The notes under the pieces were generated by a model, which was given only the letters and a program-made list of their open reading frames with translations, did no database searches and was not told where the DNA came from. A stretch of DNA of 41,553 bases from a virus, in IMG/VR virus record IMGVR_UViG_3300031851_000051, positions 1 through 41,553 of that record. One strand, given 5' to 3'. Within the stretch, counting starts at the first letter, position 1. Each line of letters starts with the position of its first letter. A program made the translations under genes and the position numbers. Shown in pieces: positions 14,660-24,361 of this stretch.

Positions 14660-15163
14660 ATGCGTTTTTTAAAAGCACAAAGTACAAATGCTAGAGGCAT
14701 CTACGGTAACAAAGATATTCGTAGAGATATTAATGGCCTAGTTACATTAGACAGTACTAACGCTGTAATGGTACCAATTGGTACAACTGCACAGCAACCA
14801 GGCAATCCGACCAACGGAATGATGCGTTACAATACTACAACTAACGTATTTGAAAATTATGAAAACAGTTCATGGGCACCTGTAAGAAGATTTGCTCCAG
14901 CAAACATTGTTGTACAAGCCGCAGGTAACGGCGATGATGTAGAAACAAAGTTTGGTCCATTAAATAACGGTGACAGTTATAACCCGGCACCAGCGGCCGC
15001 ACAAAACATACTTGTAATGGTAGAAAACGTTTTACAAATACCTACAACTAACTATGTACTAGAACAAAATCCAAGTGGCTATGCCGCAGGATGGTATGTA
15101 GTATTTGGAACCGCAGTACCAACAGGAAAACCTGTAACAATCTTCCACAACTTCGACAAGTAA
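14660..15163 (+). CDS. Fibre-associated protein with RYNTTT motif
   Basis: A 167-residue protein whose core is PIGTTAQQPGNPTNGMMRYN followed by TTTNVFENYENSSW. That motif (Gly-Thr-Thr-Ala-Gln-x-Pro, then a Met-x-Arg-Tyr-Asn-Thr, then a Tyr-x-x-x-x-Trp) is common in phage fibre proteins and recurs twice in each of the genes at 15193 and 16793. Here it stands alone with a C-terminal beta domain (VVQAAGNGDDVETKFGPL, then NILVMVENVLQIPTTNYVLE) that resembles phage tail domains of unknown function. The ATG follows the previous stop codon by one base, so translation is likely coupled. Receptor or fibre assembly functions are possible but unproven. Confidence 0.7.
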   Translation: MRFLKAQSTNARGIYGNKDIRRDINGLVTLDSTNAVMVPIGTTAQQPGNPTNGMMRYNTTTNVFENYENSSWAPVRRFAPANIVVQAAGNGDDVETKFGPLNNGDSYNPAPAAAQNILVMVENVLQIPTTNYVLEQNPSGYAAGWYVVFGTAVPTGKPVTIFHNFDK

Positions 15164-15167
15164 ATCC

Positions 15168-15175
15168 TATAAATA
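15168..15175 (+). promoter_or_regulatory. Late promoter, exact T4 consensus
   Basis: TATAAATA, identical to the T4 late consensus, 17 bases before the ATG at 15193 and followed by an AGGAGG ribosome site. Confidence 0.75.
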
Positions 15176-15192
15176 TAGTATAGGAGGGCATA

Positions 15193-16650
15193 ATGGCCAT
15201 AGCAAGAATATCCGGTCCGTTACTAGCATCAAACTTAGTACGTACACAATCCGATCTTAAATTTGAAACTGATCTTCTTCACATTGGTTCTAGTAACACT
15301 CGTATTGGTGTTAGAACAGATGCCCCTACAGACTTATTACAAATTAACGGTCAAGTTAAAATTATTGACCCATATGCAACACGCTTAACTGGCGGCAATA
15401 TCGAAATTAATACAAATGGTGCTAGAGCAGTTGTAGGCGATATTAATTTAGACTCACAAGCAAACATTCGTGCTGAAGAAATTAATACTGAAAAGTTATC
15501 TTTCAATTCACGCACAATTAGTAGTTTTACAAACAGCGATATTGTATTTGATCCTAACGGTTCGGGTACTACACAGTTCTTAAAAAGTGTTGTACAAATA
15601 GGTGATATGCACGCCGACGGAAATATTACTATTGCAGGTAATGTTAGTACAGGCGGAACATTTAACTTTGGTGACGATGCAAGTGATCAACTTTCATTTG
15701 GTAGTGTAGACTTTAGTCAAGATATAAATCCTAGAAGAACTGAGGACTTATTAAACTTAGGTAGTGCTACTAAGATGTGGAACAATTTTACTGTTGGTAA
15801 AGCAGTATTAGGTGACATTGAAATTGACACAGGTGTAATTACAACTAGAAGTTCAGGTAACAATTTAATAATACGTGCTAGTGGAACAGGAGCAGTTGTT
15901 ATTGACAATATGCGTTTCTCTAGTAGTACACTTACAACTACATCGGGTGATTTAGTAATAGAACCAGGTGATGAAGACGTAGGCATTAGTGCCGCAGGTG
16001 CATTAAATGTTCCTCATGGTACAGAAGCACAAAGACCTAGTACTTACAGAGATGTTAGATATAATACAACAACTAACTTCTTTGAATTATTTTCAAACGC
16101 ATATACCCCATTAAAAGGTATATGGAGTGAGGATAGACAAACTTATGTGTTAGCAGACAACAGCAACAGATTTGATTTTTATACTAATGGTGTAACAAAT
16201 GTTAATATGGGTGTTGACGGATTGACTGCACATAGACTAGTATCACAAGACAGTATTACAATTGACAACGGAACTATTAGTTCAGCTGGTACTAACGATG
16301 CTATTAATTTAACAGCAAATGGTACGGGTAGTGTTATTACAGCAAACTTTAAGTTCAAAGGTAATACTATTACTAACACACATGCAACTAATAATCTAGT
16401 ATTATCTAAAACAGGAATATACGGATATATTCAATTTGACGGCACATATGGAATAAAAATACCATATGGATCAACAGCCGCAAGACCACTAGGATATATT
16501 GGAGCAACACGCTTTAATACTACACTAAACTACCTTGAAACGTATGATGGTGCCAGTCAAACCTGGGCAAACGTATCAGGTGCAGGTGATTCTATTAACA
16601 CCGAGTATATGGAAGAACTAGGCTTTATCTATACGTTAGCACTCGGTTAA
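15193..16650 (+). CDS. Tail-fibre-like protein, paralogue A
   Basis: A 485-residue protein starting MAIARISGPLLASNLVRTQS and LKFETDLLHIGSSNTRIGV, clearly related to the start of the 16793 product. The body is built from short beta repeats: units such as GDIEIDTGVITTRSSGNNLI followed by IRASGTGAVVIDNMRF alternate hydrophobic strands with Gly/Asn/Asp turns, the pattern of a triple-stranded fibre shaft. Two RYNTTT-type motifs occur, GTEAQRPSTYRDVRYNTTTN in the middle and AARPLGYIGATRFNTTLNYL near the end. The protein closes with EELGFIYTLALG. I infer a homotrimeric fibre or baseplate wedge attachment; I cannot match it to a named T4 gene. An exact-consensus late promoter and the best ribosome site of the region precede it. 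Confidence 0.75.
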   Translation: MAIARISGPLLASNLVRTQSDLKFETDLLHIGSSNTRIGVRTDAPTDLLQINGQVKIIDPYATRLTGGNIEINTNGARAVVGDINLDSQANIRAEEINTEKLSFNSRTISSFTNSDIVFDPNGSGTTQFLKSVVQIGDMHADGNITIAGNVSTGGTFNFGDDASDQLSFGSVDFSQDINPRRTEDLLNLGSATKMWNNFTVGKAVLGDIEIDTGVITTRSSGNNLIIRASGTGAVVIDNMRFSSSTLTTTSGDLVIEPGDEDVGISAAGALNVPHGTEAQRPSTYRDVRYNTTTNFFELFSNAYTPLKGIWSEDRQTYVLADNSNRFDFYTNGVTNVNMGVDGLTAHRLVSQDSITIDNGTISSAGTNDAINLTANGTGSVITANFKFKGNTITNTHATNNLVLSKTGIYGYIQFDGTYGIKIPYGSTAARPLGYIGATRFNTTLNYLETYDGASQTWANVSGAGDSINTEYMEELGFIYTLALG

Positions 16651-16660
16651 TTCCAAAATC

Positions 16661-16668
16661 GATAAATA
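16661..16668 (+). promoter_or_regulatory. Late promoter with extended downstream motif
   Basis: GATAAATA continuing into CATATAACA; the block TAAATACATATAACA is identical to the copies at 12231 and 24356. It drives a leader of about 119 bases. Confidence 0.7.
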
Positions 16669-16673
16669 CATAT

Positions 16674-16792
16674 AACATAGTACAAGACCAGTGAAGGGAG
16701 AGATACCGTTCACCGTGCTGTGGGACATTACTGTGGTCAACCCGCAATGTAAGGTGGTTGGAGGGACAGGATCCCCGTATTAGGAGAAAAAG
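16674..16792 (+). promoter_or_regulatory. Long structured 5' leader
   Basis: Three hairpins line up between promoter and start codon: GTGAA/TTCAC with inner GG/CC (16691-16713); ACATT/AATGT stacked through a three-base bulge on GTGG/CCGC (16725-16750); GGGA-CAGGA-TCCC (16763-16775), seven bases before the AGGAG ribosome site. G+C is higher than in the flanking genes. The position of the last hairpin would allow control of ribosome access. No standard riboswitch core is recognised. Confidence 0.55.
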
Positions 16793-18268
16793 GTGGCTGT
16801 AGGTCGTATTACTGGTCCGCTTTTAAAGCAGAATCTTCTTCGTAATGGAGTAGACTTAGCTTTTGAGACGGATTTACTTTATCTGGATGTTAATAACACC
16901 CGCGTTGGTATCAATACCGCAACTCCTCAATACGATTTAGATATTAACGGAACAGCAAGATCAATAGATTTAATTTCATCAGGTACAGCATATGTAGGTG
17001 ATGTTAGAATTAATGGCAATACAATTAGTACTATTGCAAATACACTTAATCTTACTACAGTTGGTTCCGACAAAGTAACAGCATTAAAAACATTAGATGT
17101 TGACGATTTACGTCTTGACACTAATGTAATCAGTACAACAGTTTCAAACGCAGATATAGATATTATTCCAGACGGTACAGGTAAAGTAAACGTTACAGGT
17201 AACGCACAAGTTACAGGGAATTTAAATGTAACAGGGAATGTTTCAGCAACAGGTGATATTACTATTGGTGGTAACGTTACTATTGGTGATGACGAGAACG
17301 ATACTATCAACATTGTTGCAGGTATTACAAGTGATTTATTACCGTCAGAGACAGCAAAATACAACTTAGGAACTACAGCTGAAACGTGGAACAGTATACA
17401 CGCTACAAGTGCATACATTGATGACATACAAATTGATACAGGTGTTATACAAAACACAGTTTCAAACGCTGATTTAGAATTAAGATATGCAGGTAACGGT
17501 AGTGTTATCATTGACGATTTTGTACTTAAAGGTAGCAGAATTAGTTCAGCAAATGATATTGTTTTTGCACCGTCAACAGGTGTTGTTGATATTGATGGTA
17601 CAGGATCTATTAGAATACCAGCAGGTACAACTGCACAAAGACCAAGTGTACCAGCAGTAGGTATGATACGTTACAACACAACTACTTCAAAGTTTGAAGG
17701 TTACGATGGTAACTGGGTAGTATTAACAGGTGTGTATGATTTAGATGCAGACACATATATTACAGCTGAATTAACACCAGGTGCAAATGACGATACTATA
17801 CGTTTTTATGCTGGTGGAACTGAAATTGCTAGTGTTACACAAACAGAATTTAACGTTGCTAAACTACAAATTGACAGTATTAGCATCGACGGTCAAACAA
17901 TTAGTACAACAACAGCTGATACCGACCTTATTTTAGCACCAAACGGCACTGGTGGTGTACAAATAGACAACATTAATATTAGTCAAAGTACAATAAATAA
18001 CACTAGTACAGATGCAGTAACAACGTTTAGTAGCACAGGAACAGGCTTCTTTGAAATTGCAGGCACAGACGGATTTGTTGTACCAGTTGGAACAGGATCA
18101 GAAAGACACCCTAGTCCAGTAATTGGTATGATGAGATGGAATACAACTGATGGACGTTTAGAGATATATGACGGCACTCAGTGGGATTCAGTAGCAGGTA
18201 GTTCAGGATCAGTTTCGCAAACAGACGCACAAAATATTGCATTAGAATTAGTTTTGAGCATGGGATAA
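16793..18268 (+). CDS. Tail-fibre-like protein, paralogue B
   Basis: The 491-residue product starts with GTG, placed well behind AGGAG; the encoded start (AVGRITGPLLKQNLLRNGVD, then LAFETDLLYLDVNNTRVGI) aligns with that of paralogue A, which confirms the start. The shaft repeats short beta units, including a run of NVTGNAQVTGNLNVTGNVS and similar triplets typical of trimeric beta-prism fibres. Two RYNTTT-type motifs are present: GTTAQRPSVPAVGMIRYNTT with FEGYDGNW, and a later GMMRWNTTDGRLEIYDGTQW. It ends LELVLSMG. The gene sits behind an unusually long folded leader. A and B may form different fibres or a heteromer; this is inference. Confidence 0.75.
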   Translation: MAVGRITGPLLKQNLLRNGVDLAFETDLLYLDVNNTRVGINTATPQYDLDINGTARSIDLISSGTAYVGDVRINGNTISTIANTLNLTTVGSDKVTALKTLDVDDLRLDTNVISTTVSNADIDIIPDGTGKVNVTGNAQVTGNLNVTGNVSATGDITIGGNVTIGDDENDTINIVAGITSDLLPSETAKYNLGTTAETWNSIHATSAYIDDIQIDTGVIQNTVSNADLELRYAGNGSVIIDDFVLKGSRISSANDIVFAPSTGVVDIDGTGSIRIPAGTTAQRPSVPAVGMIRYNTTTSKFEGYDGNWVVLTGVYDLDADTYITAELTPGANDDTIRFYAGGTEIASVTQTEFNVAKLQIDSISIDGQTISTTTADTDLILAPNGTGGVQIDNINISQSTINNTSTDAVTTFSSTGTGFFEIAGTDGFVVPVGTGSERHPSPVIGMMRWNTTDGRLEIYDGTQWDSVAGSSGSVSQTDAQNIALELVLSMG

Positions 18269-18279
18269 AGATATAAGAT

Positions 18280-18609
18280 ATGGCAACGTTTTTTAAAAAT
18301 AAAGTAGAAAAAAGTGTAGGAACAGTACCTATCACAATACTAACAGTTCCACCGGCAAGTAAAGTTACTGCTATTGGAATGAGTATTGCAAACTTGCTAG
18401 ACGGTAACACTAGAATTAGTATTCAAGTAAAAGATGATACTAGTGTACTAGGATATTATATTAAAGATGTAATGATTGCACCAAACGCATCATTACGTGC
18501 AATTAATGGTGGTGAGAAATTAGTTCTCCCAGGAAATAACGAAGTAGTAGTAACAGCAGATCAAGATGATGCTGTTGATGTAATTTTAAGTTACGTGGAG
18601 ATTGTATAA
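18280..18609 (+). CDS. Small beta-sandwich structural protein (paralogue 2)
   Basis: A 109-residue all-beta protein: VGTVPITILTVPPASKVTAI, then NTRISIQVKDDTSVLGYYI, then GGEKLVLPGNNEVVVTADQ, ending DVILSYVEIV. The TVP turn, the NNEVVV hairpin and the terminal SYVEIV strand mirror the proteins at 14326 and 30516. Each of these three lies next to larger fibre-like genes, so a repeated structural part such as a connector or cap is plausible. The ATG follows the previous stop codon by eleven bases with a weak purine-rich site, and its own stop codon overlaps the next ATG (TAATG). The exact function is unknown. Confidence 0.7.
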   Translation: MATFFKNKVEKSVGTVPITILTVPPASKVTAIGMSIANLLDGNTRISIQVKDDTSVLGYYIKDVMIAPNASLRAINGGEKLVLPGNNEVVVTADQDDAVDVILSYVEIV

Positions 18610-19007
18610 TGGTACAGTATGTAGGACAAGCACCTTTAGCAGGGCAAACAGGAGATAGATATTTTTACGCACTTCGCAGAGACGATGATGGTGCATTGTT
18701 TGTTGCTAAGGTAGACGTTGCTAGTCCGTCAGATGCAATCCAAATGAACAGACCAGGTGGACCAGACGGCAACTTTGCTGACTTCCAAACTGGCGAAGAT
18801 TTCTTTGAAGGAAGAAATCCTAACCATGTACTAGTTTTTGATAACTTAGTATATGAACAAATGAGATGGGACGAAAAAAACATTTATTATTATGTTAATG
18901 AAGAAGGTGAGTTAGTCCTAAGAATTAATACAAAATATACATACGATGACAATGCATCAGCTGATCATTTACCGTTTGGAACTAACCCGACAGGATACAC
19001 AGGATAA
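18609..19007 (+). CDS. Small virion protein, unknown function
   Basis: The 132-residue protein has a balanced, aromatic-rich sequence (QAPLAGQTGDRYFYALRRDD, then EDFFEGRNPNHVLVFDNLVY, then YEQMRWDEKNIYYYVNEEGE). The closing part LVLRINTKYTYDD is beta-like. I recall relatives in cyanophage structural clusters, always near the large carbohydrate-binding protein, but their role is not established. Translation is coupled at both ends: the ATG overlaps the previous stop codon as TAATG, and its TAA overlaps the ATG of the 1779-residue gene in the same way. That tight coupling suggests it is made in step with the giant protein, perhaps as a partner. Confidence 0.7.
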   Translation: MVQYVGQAPLAGQTGDRYFYALRRDDDGALFVAKVDVASPSDAIQMNRPGGPDGNFADFQTGEDFFEGRNPNHVLVFDNLVYEQMRWDEKNIYYYVNEEGELVLRINTKYTYDDNASADHLPFGTNPTGYTG

Positions 19008-22000
19008 TGGCCGAATTTAATCTAGCACGAATAAGATATACTTGGAAAAATGTCTGGCTTGCAGGTGCAACATACATCAAAGACGATATCATTAGACATG
19101 GTGGTAACACTTATGTTTGTATGGAAGGACACTTATCAGACCAAACTAGTTTTAACACAGATTTAACTGCGGCAACTCCAAAATGGTTATTAATGTCAGA
19201 CGGTTACCAATGGAAAGGTAACTGGGCAGTTGAAACAAGATATAAAGTTAACGACTTAGTAAAATACAACGGTATAGTTTATCGTGTAATTGAAGAACAT
19301 TTATCAGCGACAACACAAGCTGAAGGTATTACTGACGATACTGATAAGTTTTTATCATTTGCTTCAACTGAAGATTGGAACGGAGTATGGGCACCTCTAA
19401 CAAGATATAGAATAGGTGACATTATACGTTACGGTTCTATTGTTTATAAATGTATTGAAGAACATACATCAAGTTCTATTACAGCAGGACTTGAACAAGA
19501 CCAATCAAAATGGCAACTTACGTTTAAAGGTAATGACTTTAAATTTGAATGGGCTCCTAACTCAAGATATAAAATAGATGACGTTGTAAAATACGGTGGT
19601 ATTATCTATAGATGTGTACAAGGTCATACTTCTGCGGCATCAGCTCTATTAGGCTTAGAAGATGATTTAAGCAAATGGACTGTTGTACTAAGTGGTATTG
19701 AATATAAAGGCTTTTGGCAAGATAACGGAGACTCATCAGGAACAAGATATAAAGTTGGTGATCTAGTAAGATACGGACCAACTGTTTGGAGATGTAAAGA
19801 ATATCATGCATCATTAACAGACTTTGATGAAAGTAAATTTGATATTTGGATGCCAGGACTAGGCTTTGAAGCTGAATGGTCAGCATCAACAAGTTACCAA
19901 CCAGGTGATATTGTACGTTACGGTGGATATACATATACATCAATGACAAACAACTTAGGTAGTGCTCCTAGTGTAACAGGTGTTTTCTACGAAGGTGAAA
20001 GTTTACAAGGTTTATATGATTGGGAATTATTAATTACTGGTTATAAAGTAACAGGTGAATGGACATCATCAACTGCATATAGAACAGGTGACGTAGTTAG
20101 AAATAACGGATTTGTTTATATTGCTGTACAAGATAATACTAATCAGCAACCAGATGCATTAGATCCTGAAATATCAGGTTACTACGATCCAGGTGAAACT
20201 AGAAGTGCAAACGGTGGATACTCAATGTATTGGCAGTTAGTAATTACTGGTGTTTCATATCAAGGTGAATGGATTGATACTAAAGATTATGTACTAGGCG
20301 ACATAGTTGTTCAAGCAGGACAAACATGGAAATGTATACAAGCACACGAAGGTGATGATTCATCATTAGTTGAACCAGCACTAGATGCAACAAACAGTTA
20401 CTGGACGAAACACATTGTAGGTGCTACTGGTAACGTGATGCAATACAGAGGTGATATTAGAACACATGATGGAAGTAATCATGTAAGACGTGCTATTGGT
20501 AATCCAGGTGATGCAATGAAAGTTGTGTCAAGTGACGATCAATGGGAAGCATTAGGTACAATTCCTAAAGTGTATTATGTTGCAACATCAGGACAAGATA
20601 TTTCAGGTGCAGGATTAACAGCAACTAACCCATTTAAAACAATTAAGTATGCTACACAATATATTTTAGGTGACGAAGCTAACAGAGCTCCAGCAACAAT
20701 TTTTGTTAGCACAGGAATTTTTGAAGAAATTCTTCCTATCAAAGTACCAGCAGGTGTTGCTATTGTTGGAGACGAATTAAGAAGTACTACAGTTAAACCA
20801 AGAGAAGGTTCAGAAGACCAAGACATGTTCCAAGTTAGAAACGGCTGTGGAATTAGAAATATGACTCTTGAAGGATTACAAGGTACACTAGGTACACCAG
20901 ATACTTACGGAGCATCAGTTCCAAGTGCAGGTGCATTTGTTGCACTTGACCCAGGTACAGGACCGTCAGACTCAAGCGTATGGATTACAACAAAATCAAC
21001 ATATGTACAAAACGTAACAACTATAGGTACTGCTTGTGTTGGATTAAAAATTGACGGTGCATTACACAATAGCGGAAATAAATCAATCGTTGCTAACGAC
21101 TTTACACAAGTTATTAGTGATGGTATTGGTGTGTGGGCTAACAAAGACGGTAGAGCAGAGCTTGTATCTGTGTTTACATATTATTGTCATATTGGTTACT
21201 ATGCTACAGCAGGTGGTAAACTACGTGCTACAAACGGTAACAACTCATACGGAAAATACGGATCGTTTGCTGAAGGAGAACTAGTTAGTGAAACTCCAAT
21301 TACAGCAACAGTTAATAACAGATATTACAATGCAATAGCACCAACTGTTTACAGTAACGCTAACCAAATTTTTGCACTAGGATACACACACGCAGGTGAA
21401 GAATATACTAATGCTACATATAATATTACAGGTTCAGGTAGCGGTGTTGGAGTTGATAACGCTTCGACTGATACTAGAAACGGTGGAATTAGTGAACTTA
21501 GATTACTTGATCCAGGTGACTCGAGTACACCAGGTGGTAGAGGACATATTACAGGTGTAAGAAACTCTGCACAAGGTGGAGATAGTATTTCAATTACTAT
21601 TGCACAATCAGATGCAAACGGACCAGAATACTATGTTGGTAGAGCTATTACCGCAGTTAATGGAATAGGTGCCGCAGATGCAAACAGAGTTGGTAACGTA
21701 GACGATGCTCCTTATACATATACAGGAGTTACAGCAACTTCAAATAACCCACTTGCAAAATCTACTGTAGGAACATTTACAGTTAGTGTTGACGCAACTG
21801 GAGCCGCAACTGTTACAGTTACAAATGGCGGACACAGTCATAGACTTGGAGATACTATTACAATTTTAGATAGTGACATTGGTAACTTTGGTGCACCAAA
21901 CTTAACGTTTAATGTATCAGGTATTAGTGAGTCAATGAAAATTATCATTGAAGAAGGTGAAGGTGTTGGACAGTTTGGAATAATTGACGAATACTTTACT

Positions 22001-24346
22001 ACAACTAAAAAGATTAATGTACTACGTGAGTCAGATGGCAAACGTGGTTGGGACCATTTAGTTCCAGGTTGGCCAATTGCAACAACACTAGACGGATCAA
22101 CAACTTATAGAATTGAATCAAGGATTGAAGTAGAAGCACCACCATATGCAGAAGAAGGCTTTGCTACAGGATATAATGCAACAGCTTGGCAAGATTGTTT
22201 CTCTGCAACAGGTGCAACAATGGTTGCATTTCCTTCAACAGGAACAGATAAAGCAATTTACAGTAATGAAGCAGGAGACCAATGGACACCTGCAATTATT
22301 GATGCAGACTTTGTAAGACCAAATTGTATTGTTAAGTGTAAAGGTAAATTAAAATACTTTATTGCACTAGGTGACGGAACTAAAGCTAACTTGTCAACAG
22401 CAGGTACAGCATGGGGGTCAACAGCATACAGTATTAATCAACACAACTGGATTGAAATTGTTGAAGGTCCATATAATACAACTTCACACACAGTTATTGC
22501 AATGGCAGACGACAGTGATGAAATTGCAATTAGTACAACAGACGGTACAAGTTGGACTTATGTTAACACAGGATTTGGAACAGGACAAAAATTCTTAGCT
22601 TACGGTAATGGTAAGTGGATGATTGTTAAAGAAGATGGTACTGCTATAGAAAGTATTAACGATGGCCAAACATGGCAGTCAGCAAATAATGTTGCTCCAG
22701 GTACATACAACGTTACAGGATTTGCATTTGGTAATGGAAGATTTGTAGCATCAGTACAGCCAAATGGAACAGCTACATTTGTATTTGATCCATCAACTAC
22801 AATGATTAATTCATCGACAGGTACAACTAGTGCTACGTTTGGACTAAACAGTACATTCTATATTAGCTTTACAGATAAAGACACAGGACCAACAAACTCA
22901 AGTTGGTTACAAGTATCAGACGGAAACTACATTGGTACAAGAGTATTTGGACTTGCTTATCAAGACGGATTGTTTATGGCAATTAGTGTACAAGGTGATA
23001 TTTTATATGGTGATGGTGGACATGTTTGGAACAACAAACCAGCTATACCTTTATTAAACTCACAGAATTACAGACAAAAAATTCACCCAATGACTATGAC
23101 ACCAACAACTGGTGCCGCTGGTCCAAGATTTATGATTACTCCGTCAAGTGCAACAGTAAATTTAGCGGCAATTAAATTTGGTGCTAAAGCTAAAATGAGA
23201 GCGTTCCCTGTAACAACAGGACGTATTGATTCGTTTACAATGTCAGATACAGGTAGTGGTTATGACGCAGGTGTTCCACCACAAATACATGTACATGATA
23301 CACAGAAAACAACAGAAGTAACATATCAAGTTAGAGTTAAAAATAGAGTATTAGGTCAACCTAACTTTACTAACAGAGGTGCGGCTTATACTAAATTTAA
23401 CCAAGTAGAAATTACTGGTGACGGTTACGCAGACTTATTCCAAATTGGTGGAGAGATAATTGTTAGCAATCTAACATTACTTCCAAGTCCAGGTGATAAC
23501 TTTAGAGTTGACGGTATTAATGATGTAATTTATAAAGTTGGTACAGCTACAATATTAGAAGGTGCTACACCAAACGCTACAGCAAAACTTACAATTAGTC
23601 CTAACATGGGCGTACAAGAATCGCCAGTACATGCTACACCGGCAAATATTAGACAAAACTACAGTCAGGTAAGATTAACATTCCATGACTTCCTAGATAT
23701 TGGTACTGGTAATTTTGGCGATACTGCTTATCCATTGTTATACACAGATGGGTATGGTAATATTAATCCACCAGAGCAATCATACGAAGCTCAAGAGTAC
23801 AATGGAGGTAGAGTATTCTACGCTTCTACAGACCAAGATGGTAACTTTAGAGTTGGTGAATTGTTTAAAGTTGAACAAAGTACAGGTATTGTTACTATTA
23901 ATGCTTCACAGTTTGACTTAAAAGGTCTTGACGAACTTAGACTTGGAGCGTTTATACTTGGTGGAACAAACGCTGTAATTAGAGAATTCTCAAAAGAACA
24001 AACATTTGTTGCTAACAGTAACAATATTGTACCAACACAAAAAGCTATTGCGGCGTATTTACAAGGTAGAATTAGTGGTGGTGGATCAAATGTAGCGGCG
24101 AACGCAGTTACAGCAGGTACTTGTAAATTTAGTGACTTGAATCACATATCAAATACAGGTGGAATAGCTATTAATATTCCAGTACCGATGCACATGACTA
24201 AAATACCAAGTGGTATGATGATGGCACAAGCGTTCTTTAACGGTAATATGGATACTATGATGCTTACAGAGAGTCAAGATGACTTTGAAGGAAGCGATGG
24301 ATTCTATGACGGTGGCGAAAATGGCTACGGTCCAGGGGGAATATAA
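19007..24346 (+). CDS. Giant adhesion protein 1: carbohydrate-binding repeats, beta-helix, propeller
   Basis: The 1779-residue protein shows, in order: eight repeats at about residues 12-480 of a chitin-binding-type (CBM5/12-like) pattern, for example GNWAVETRYKVNDLVKYNG and FEWAPNSRYKIDDVVKYGG, each with Trp, Tyr, Gly-Asp and a Cys/His end; a right-handed beta-helix at 520-765 (KTIKYATQYILGD, VPAGVAIVGDELRSTTVKP, YVQNVTTIGTACVGLKIDG); an inserted module at about 882-970; a probable BNR-type propeller at 1059-1262 with Asp-box-like AIYSNEAGDQWTP, AISTTDGTSWTYV and AIESINDGQTWQS; and a conserved C-terminus from about 1603 (FYASTDQDGNFRVGELFKVE, later VPTQKAIAAYLQG). It is probably a tail or baseplate adhesin that binds surface glycans. 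No catalytic residue for glycan cleavage can be assigned. It is coupled by TAATG to the gene before. Confidence 0.8.
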   Translation: MAEFNLARIRYTWKNVWLAGATYIKDDIIRHGGNTYVCMEGHLSDQTSFNTDLTAATPKWLLMSDGYQWKGNWAVETRYKVNDLVKYNGIVYRVIEEHLSATTQAEGITDDTDKFLSFASTEDWNGVWAPLTRYRIGDIIRYGSIVYKCIEEHTSSSITAGLEQDQSKWQLTFKGNDFKFEWAPNSRYKIDDVVKYGGIIYRCVQGHTSAASALLGLEDDLSKWTVVLSGIEYKGFWQDNGDSSGTRYKVGDLVRYGPTVWRCKEYHASLTDFDESKFDIWMPGLGFEAEWSASTSYQPGDIVRYGGYTYTSMTNNLGSAPSVTGVFYEGESLQGLYDWELLITGYKVTGEWTSSTAYRTGDVVRNNGFVYIAVQDNTNQQPDALDPEISGYYDPGETRSANGGYSMYWQLVITGVSYQGEWIDTKDYVLGDIVVQAGQTWKCIQAHEGDDSSLVEPALDATNSYWTKHIVGATGNVMQYRGDIRTHDGSNHVRRAIGNPGDAMKVVSSDDQWEALGTIPKVYYVATSGQDISGAGLTATNPFKTIKYATQYILGDEANRAPATIFVSTGIFEEILPIKVPAGVAIVGDELRSTTVKPREGSEDQDMFQVRNGCGIRNMTLEGLQGTLGTPDTYGASVPSAGAFVALDPGTGPSDSSVWITTKSTYVQNVTTIGTACVGLKIDGALHNSGNKSIVANDFTQVISDGIGVWANKDGRAELVSVFTYYCHIGYYATAGGKLRATNGNNSYGKYGSFAEGELVSETPITATVNNRYYNAIAPTVYSNANQIFALGYTHAGEEYTNATYNITGSGSGVGVDNASTDTRNGGISELRLLDPGDSSTPGGRGHITGVRNSAQGGDSISITIAQSDANGPEYYVGRAITAVNGIGAADANRVGNVDDAPYTYTGVTATSNNPLAKSTVGTFTVSVDATGAATVTVTNGGHSHRLGDTITILDSDIGNFGAPNLTFNVSGISESMKIIIEEGEGVGQFGIIDEYFTTTKKINVLRESDGKRGWDHLVPGWPIATTLDGSTTYRIESRIEVEAPPYAEEGFATGYNATAWQDCFSATGATMVAFPSTGTDKAIYSNEAGDQWTPAIIDADFVRPNCIVKCKGKLKYFIALGDGTKANLSTAGTAWGSTAYSINQHNWIEIVEGPYNTTSHTVIAMADDSDEIAISTTDGTSWTYVNTGFGTGQKFLAYGNGKWMIVKEDGTAIESINDGQTWQSANNVAPGTYNVTGFAFGNGRFVASVQPNGTATFVFDPSTTMINSSTGTTSATFGLNSTFYISFTDKDTGPTNSSWLQVSDGNYIGTRVFGLAYQDGLFMAISVQGDILYGDGGHVWNNKPAIPLLNSQNYRQKIHPMTMTPTTGAAGPRFMITPSSATVNLAAIKFGAKAKMRAFPVTTGRIDSFTMSDTGSGYDAGVPPQIHVHDTQKTTEVTYQVRVKNRVLGQPNFTNRGAAYTKFNQVEITGDGYADLFQIGGEIIVSNLTLLPSPGDNFRVDGINDVIYKVGTATILEGATPNATAKLTISPNMGVQESPVHATPANIRQNYSQVRLTFHDFLDIGTGNFGDTAYPLLYTDGYGNINPPEQSYEAQEYNGGRVFYASTDQDGNFRVGELFKVEQSTGIVTINASQFDLKGLDELRLGAFILGGTNAVIREFSKEQTFVANSNNIVPTQKAIAAYLQGRISGGGSNVAANAVTAGTCKFSDLNHISNTGGIAINIPVPMHMTKIPSGMMMAQAFFNGNMDTMMLTESQDDFEGSDGFYDGGENGYGPGGI

Positions 24347-24353
24347 ACCAAAT

Positions 24354-24361
24354 GATAAATA
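24354..24361 (+). promoter_or_regulatory. Late promoter with extended downstream motif
   Basis: GATAAATA followed by CATATAACA, 27 bases before the ATG at 24389. Third copy of the extended block TAAATACATATAACA. Confidence 0.7.

Noticed and set aside
16690-16775. Glutamine (glnA-type) riboswitch, suggested by CCGTTCAC in the leader
   Set aside because: Only this short string resembles it; the essential GGAAGTAGG-type core and the order of elements are missing.
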